DNA of 64,000 nt from Bacteroidales bacterium (lineage in GTDB: Bacteria; Bacteroidota; Bacteroidia; Bacteroidales; UBA932): NCBI GenBank assembly GCA_024402135.1, contig JAKSJN010000001.1, positions 248,001 through 312,000 on the forward strand. Direction: 5' to 3'. A model generated the notes under the pieces. That model saw nothing but the letters and a program-made list of their open reading frames with translations, was not told the origin of the DNA and did not search any database. Both the position numbers and the translations under genes were made by a program. This document shows, piece after piece, positions 60,654 through 64,000 of the stretch. Positions within the stretch are counted from its first letter, which is position 1. The number at the start of each line of letters is the position of its first letter.

Positions 60654-62564
60654 ATGGATAGCAGTGAAGCATACAAAATCATCAGGAACACGGATATTTG
60701 GAACTGGAGAGAGTTGAAGGACGTTCTTGTTTTTATCAATGGAAATGACTGTGTCTGGAGTGATTCAGAGAAGGTTAGGGCCAGACTTATGGCTGCGGAC
60801 CGTATTGACATGATGATCAAGAAGGACTTCGGCGTTCTTCTCAATCTCTATAGCACTCATTTCGACAGAGAAGCATTTCCTATCATCCGCGCCGATAGCG
60901 ACTTTGAATACCTGAGGAAACTGGCACTTCCAGGCATCGCGTGGGCAGACGAACGCAGGGTTCGTGGCTGGGACGAGCCCTTGAATACGAAGGATGCGGT
61001 ATTCGGCGACAGGTCATCGGGAATGATAGGTTGCTCTGTAGACCAGAGACTCGAGGTCCTAAAAAAAGATATTGCTGACCATTACTATTACACGGAAGGC
61101 TGCAGGAATCTTATTTACATTACCGACCGGACATTCTTGGATTATCTCTTACAAACCTCCTGCTATTTGAATGAGGAGATCTGCCTACAGACAATAATCG
61201 TGTCATCTATAACGGAAGATGTTGGTCTTGTATTCTCTCCGTGCTCACCAGAATCGCGGATTATATCTATCATTACCGGGAACTACCATGGTAGCCGTCT
61301 GATGTCCACCAATGAAACCAAACTCGCAAAGAAAGAAGTAAAGGGATGGCTCTTTAACAGCATATTCAGCATAGTGTCCTCAATGTCCGAAGGTGACATC
61401 AGCGACGCCATCGAGGTCTGCCACAGCAGCACTGAAATAATCGAACGATACTATTATCTTGACTGGGGAACGGCGGAGAAAGCAGCTAGGCAGTTTTCCG
61501 GAGACCCTGAGATGAAGAAGGCCGTAAAGACGTATACGCTCCCAACCAATTCTTATTTTGTCCGGCCTACAATCAAGTCTCCAGCGATAATAGTAGACAA
61601 AAGGAGGCTAAAGGCCCTTGGCTTTGTATTCCAGAAGGATGGCAAGAAGGAATCTTTTTTCCTCAACGATGACCTCATGGCCTTTCAAATAACTGAACAG
61701 GGAAAAAAAGATGACGGACGCAGTGATGATTTCAGTAGATACAAGTCCATTGTGGACATGATAAACACGTCGCTCGCCTCCGTGTGCACAAAGGTGTCGA
61801 ACAAGAAATTTCCTCTTCCAGGAATGAAGTATGATTTCAATGCCGATGAAATCAAATATATCATCAATAAGCTGATTCTTGGTCAGAAGAAATCGTATAA
61901 CAGTGTCGGCGAAGACATTCCGCCAAGTCTTGAGCCGGTTGAAGGAGTGAATCTGAAACCATATTTATCAGCGATGGTGAATGAAGGATATCTGGTAGAG
62001 ATTGGAAAGAACCGGTACAAGAGAACAAAAACGATCTCTGATGAGGCCGTTGTTCTTTTTGCCTATTTACTGAATGATGAGCTCGCAAAGGGATATGACA
62101 GGCAGACGGATTACGAGAAGAAGCTGTTGAAAAGATGGTACGAAGAGGGCTCATGGTGCGGGGAAAAGCCGGATAAGCCTGGAAAGACATTTGACCGATT
62201 GGAAGAATGGAGACGTACTCCGGATAGAAAGCTTTTCCTTTCTGTAAAAAAGGAAGATATAGAAGAAATAGAAAACGATTTCAAGATAAAGGTCGAGATT
62301 CACAATACAAGGACCATAAGGACGAAATATTTCTCAAGACTACTTTCAATACCAGAGAAAAGGATGACCAAAAACAAATCGGCAGCCATTGAGGATGAGC
62401 GAAAGGAAAAACTCACGAAATCTATTAATAATGAGATCTTTGATTTGATTCGTGTGACAGGTAAGAGAGCCAAAGTCCTCGATGTCTTTTACAATGTGAA
62501 TGAAAAGTTAAAAAAACAAGGGAACGATAGACTTGTTTACACCAGACTTGTTCTAAATGATTGA
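60654..62564 (+). CDS. Orphan 636-aa soluble protein
   Basis: The protein has no signal peptide or membrane helix. The N-terminal half has alternating helical and strand segments ('IYITDRTFLDYLLQTSCYLN'), and the C-terminal third is rich in lysine and glutamate with a 'LLKRWYEEGSWCGEKPDK' segment. No Walker, nuclease or methylase motif is readable. It has its own promoter and terminator, in an island of defence genes. Function unknown; see findings. Confidence 0.85.
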   Translation: MDSSEAYKIIRNTDIWNWRELKDVLVFINGNDCVWSDSEKVRARLMAADRIDMMIKKDFGVLLNLYSTHFDREAFPIIRADSDFEYLRKLALPGIAWADERRVRGWDEPLNTKDAVFGDRSSGMIGCSVDQRLEVLKKDIADHYYYTEGCRNLIYITDRTFLDYLLQTSCYLNEEICLQTIIVSSITEDVGLVFSPCSPESRIISIITGNYHGSRLMSTNETKLAKKEVKGWLFNSIFSIVSSMSEGDISDAIEVCHSSTEIIERYYYLDWGTAEKAARQFSGDPEMKKAVKTYTLPTNSYFVRPTIKSPAIIVDKRRLKALGFVFQKDGKKESFFLNDDLMAFQITEQGKKDDGRSDDFSRYKSIVDMINTSLASVCTKVSNKKFPLPGMKYDFNADEIKYIINKLILGQKKSYNSVGEDIPPSLEPVEGVNLKPYLSAMVNEGYLVEIGKNRYKRTKTISDEAVVLFAYLLNDELAKGYDRQTDYEKKLLKRWYEEGSWCGEKPDKPGKTFDRLEEWRRTPDRKLFLSVKKEDIEEIENDFKIKVEIHNTRTIRTKYFSRLLSIPEKRMTKNKSAAIEDERKEKLTKSINNEIFDLIRVTGKRAKVLDVFYNVNEKLKKQGNDRLVYTRLVLND

Positions 62565-62591
62565 AATCCAGACATAAAAGTCTGGATTTTT
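62565..62591 (+). terminator. Rho-independent terminator
   Basis: Nine-bp perfect arms (62565-62573 and 62580-62588) with loop ATAAAA, then TTTTT. Confidence 0.88.
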
Positions 62592-62647
62592 GCAAGAAGA
62601 AACATCTGCATGCGCCGGCGGGTGTTCGGATTTGTTGTACGTATTGA

Positions 62648-62968
62648 TCAGCAAGTTGTCAGAGACTGCAGATCAGTACACTTGATAAACTCGACGTCAT
62701 TGCTTAAGTGCTGCCTTGGTTGGAAACGTCCAAGTTTGACAGCGTCATACATCTGCTGAACAAAAGGAGTCATGCGGATCAGTTCCACATGATTGGAAAG
62801 AGTGATATTATACAACTCATCAGCGGCAGAACGCGAAATGAGTTCAATCCCGGACATGTCAAACATATACTCGTCACCGTCAACCAAAGATGCGCCAAGA
62901 CGTTCGACCAAAGAACGCGTACGAAACTCTGTTCCAAATTGATCTGATATTTTCAGTAAATGTTTCAT
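62648..62968 (-). CDS. STAS-like (DUF4325) protein
   Basis: The 106-aa protein fits the STAS-like DUF4325 family: 'EFRTRSLVERLG' near the start and 'FDMSGIELISRSAADELYN' with the conserved acidic helix. These proteins usually work with an upstream ATP-binding protein. The remains of such an upstream gene, 3 bases before this start codon, are truncated by an IS remnant. Confidence 0.8.
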   Translation of the reverse strand: MKHLLKISDQFGTEFRTRSLVERLGASLVDGDEYMFDMSGIELISRSAADELYNITLSNHVELIRMTPFVQQMYDAVKLGRFQPRQHLSNDVEFIKCTDLQSLTTC

Positions 62969-62971
62969 GAC

Positions 62972-63066
62972 TTAACCGATATAATTGTATATGTTAAACT
63001 CTCTCTCTTCAACCGGAATCTCCGCCAGCACCAATGTTCCTGGCCAAACAACATCATCTGGAAGAT
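62972..63066 (-). pseudogene. 3' remnant of the STAS partner gene
   Basis: The minus-strand frame 'LPDDVVWPGTLVLAEIPVEE...YNYIG' ends at the stop 62972-62974, 3 bases before the STAS-like start codon. 'PGTLVLAEIP' matches the C-terminal strand of HATPase-type partners. It runs into the IS remnant at about 63066, so the main body of the partner is missing. Confidence 0.6.
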
Positions 63067-63266
63067 CTTGACATACTCTCCTGCCTAAAGACAGGAGATT
63101 CTTGGGTGGCTAACGTCCTTTGCGAAGGGTGACCTTCGTCTTATGGGGACTCCCCAACGAGGCAATGCCCTGCCTCAAGATATTTATCGCTGCGTTCACA
63201 TCCCTGTCATGCGATGTACCACAGCCAGGGCAGGTCCTATTTGTGAATATCGGCATGAAGGGAATA
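63067..63266 (-). mobile_element. IS200/IS605-family remnant (right end with TnpB 3' end)
   Basis: The remnant holds the end of TnpB and the right-end hairpin CTCCTG/CAGGAG (63078-63097), typical of IS605-type RE and of the 3' end of the associated guide RNA. It begins where the STAS partner gene stops and ends at the HigA gene, so the left part of the element and TnpB have been lost. Confidence 0.75.
63110..63264 (-). pseudogene. tnpB: TnpB C-terminal fragment (zinc finger and DRDxNAAxNI)
   Basis: The minus-strand frame has [20 protein letters not shown], the second half of the TnpB zinc finger and the following catalytic aspartate motif, then '[22 protein letters not shown]' up to the stop at 63110. 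Nothing of the RuvC domain remains, so this is a pseudogene. Confidence 0.8.
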
Positions 63267-63578
63267 TCAATATGTCAGAGCGAATTTAAGGCCAACTGCT
63301 TCTGATATCAGAATGAATGTTGATAGTTGCATATCAGTTTCGCCTTTTTCAAGCGAAGCGATGTATTCACGCTTCTTGCCAATCTTGTCGGCAAGTTCCT
63401 GCTGTGTGATGCCTGCAGATTTCCTTGCGTTCTTGAGAACCTCAGCATAATACCAGGCCTTTGCCTTTGCTTCAAAGGCATCACGAGTCACTGTCCCGAG
63501 CTTCCCATATTTCTCATCCAGCATCTCATTTGCTGTAGGGAGGCTTTCTAATTTCTTAAAATCGATGTCTTTTCTCAT
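63267..63578 (-). CDS. HigA-type antitoxin (XRE family)
   Basis: The 103-aa protein has a Cro/CI-type helix-turn-helix near '[25 protein letters not shown]' and a basic N-terminal part. The start overlaps the toxin stop by 4 bases. It would neutralise HigB and repress the pair. The toxin-first order is typical of HigBA. Confidence 0.88.
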   Translation of the reverse strand: MRKDIDFKKLESLPTANEMLDEKYGKLGTVTRDAFEAKAKAWYYAEVLKNARKSAGITQQELADKIGKKREYIASLEKGETDMQLSTFILISEAVGLKFALTY

Positions 63579-63907
63579 TTTGCTAGTTCTGATAATATAT
63601 TTTCGGCAATCTGTATCTGTGCCTTATAATCTTTGGTGGATTTCTTCATGAAGCCGTTCAGAAGTAGAACTTCATCTGCCTCTACGAAACTCTCGCTGTC
63701 AATCGTAAACAGGATAACCCTGTATTCATTTCCGACAGAAATACGCATTTCATAAAAGTCTGTCCCCTCTAGTTTCTTGACGAACTTAGTGCTTACAACC
63801 TTAATCTGCGACATAAGGTTCAGTGCGTAATCTATTTTCTCCTGGACTTTTGGGCCAACGGAGTTGTAGAACTCGTCAAATTGATTTGTTCTTCGTAACG
63901 TCCTCAT
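63575..63907 (-). CDS. HigB/RelE-type toxin
   Basis: The 110-aa protein has the RelE/HigB fold, with 'FYEMRISVGNEYRVILFTID' and the ending helix. Such toxins cut mRNA on the ribosome. A -7 box TACATTTG lies at 63912-63919 on the minus strand, 5 bases before the start codon, so the leader may be very short. No other feature is visible in 63920-64000. Confidence 0.88.
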   Translation of the reverse strand: MRTLRRTNQFDEFYNSVGPKVQEKIDYALNLMSQIKVVSTKFVKKLEGTDFYEMRISVGNEYRVILFTIDSESFVEADEVLLLNGFMKKSTKDYKAQIQIAENILSELAK

Positions 63908-64000
63908 ATTGCAAATGTAAGGAATATATTACAAACAAAAAAATACAGTAAAAGATATCTAACGACTTGAAGCATTTCATGTCTTATTGTGCAAAAATGT

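Overview
The window is a Bacteroidales-type chromosome segment. Promoters fit the Bacteroidetes pattern (TTTG, about 19 bp, TAnnTTTG) and Shine-Dalgarno sites are mostly absent. Gene families are typical of the phylum: DUF5723, NigD-like, BACON, DUF6567, MobV relaxase, ECF sigma factor with a barrel-fused membrane protein, and many lipoproteins. I cannot name the genus.

Bases 1-27437 are ordinary chromosome. They hold a DUF5723 envelope pair, a lipoprotein/SDR/small-protein operon, an AlaX-like tRNA editing protein, HU, a BACON protein, a DUF2130 protein and an HD phosphohydrolase. A large GH3 lipoprotein is divergent from a GltD-like flavoprotein. Next come a CusCBA-type metal efflux operon with a His-rich leader protein, a LysR regulator divergent from an unusually short AspT-family transporter, and a compact ResB/CcsA-type protein. 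The block ends with a NigD/ECF sigma/barrel operon, ProC, a DUF6567 lipoprotein and a Sel1-repeat/barrel protein.

At 27576-27599 the chromosome changes character. A 24-nt fragment has exactly the dimensions of a tRNA 3' end (T-loop, T-stem, acceptor strand, A73, CCA) and is followed by its own terminator. It abuts a tyrosine integrase. I saw no tRNA body anywhere in the window, so the other end of the island is probably beyond position 64000 or lost. The first part, about 27600-36222, is an integrative mobilizable element: integrase, HTH/excisionase-like protein, winged-helix protein, DnaB-like helicase, AT-hook protein plus ParA, iterons and hairpins resembling oriT, and a MobV relaxase.

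From 36223 onward is accessory DNA. It holds a broken secreted-protein gene, a large InlB-repeat/VCBS lipoprotein, a group of very small genes including a duplicated pair, and a two-gene plus-strand cassette at 41127-43974. The cassette encodes a BspA-type leucine-rich-repeat protein fused to a DEDDh exonuclease, followed by a protein resembling an ADP-ribosylglycohydrolase that lacks the metal-binding motifs. It converges on a roughly 13-kb minus-strand defence run, 57009 to 44043: hsdM, hsdS, an ApeA-like HEPN gene, a secreted repeat protein, hsdR, an unrecognised 495-aa gene, mcrB and mcrC. The remaining part has small membrane proteins, an AlbA_2 (Schlafen-type) protein and an orphan 636-aa gene with its own promoter and terminator. 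It ends with a STAS-like gene whose upstream partner is cut off by an IS200/IS605 TnpB remnant, and a HigBA toxin-antitoxin pair.

The best candidate for an undescribed system is the LRR-exonuclease plus DraG-like pseudoenzyme cassette. The orphan 636-aa protein and the 495-aa protein inside the restriction run are second-tier candidates. All functional claims rest on reading motifs by eye; no database search was run.
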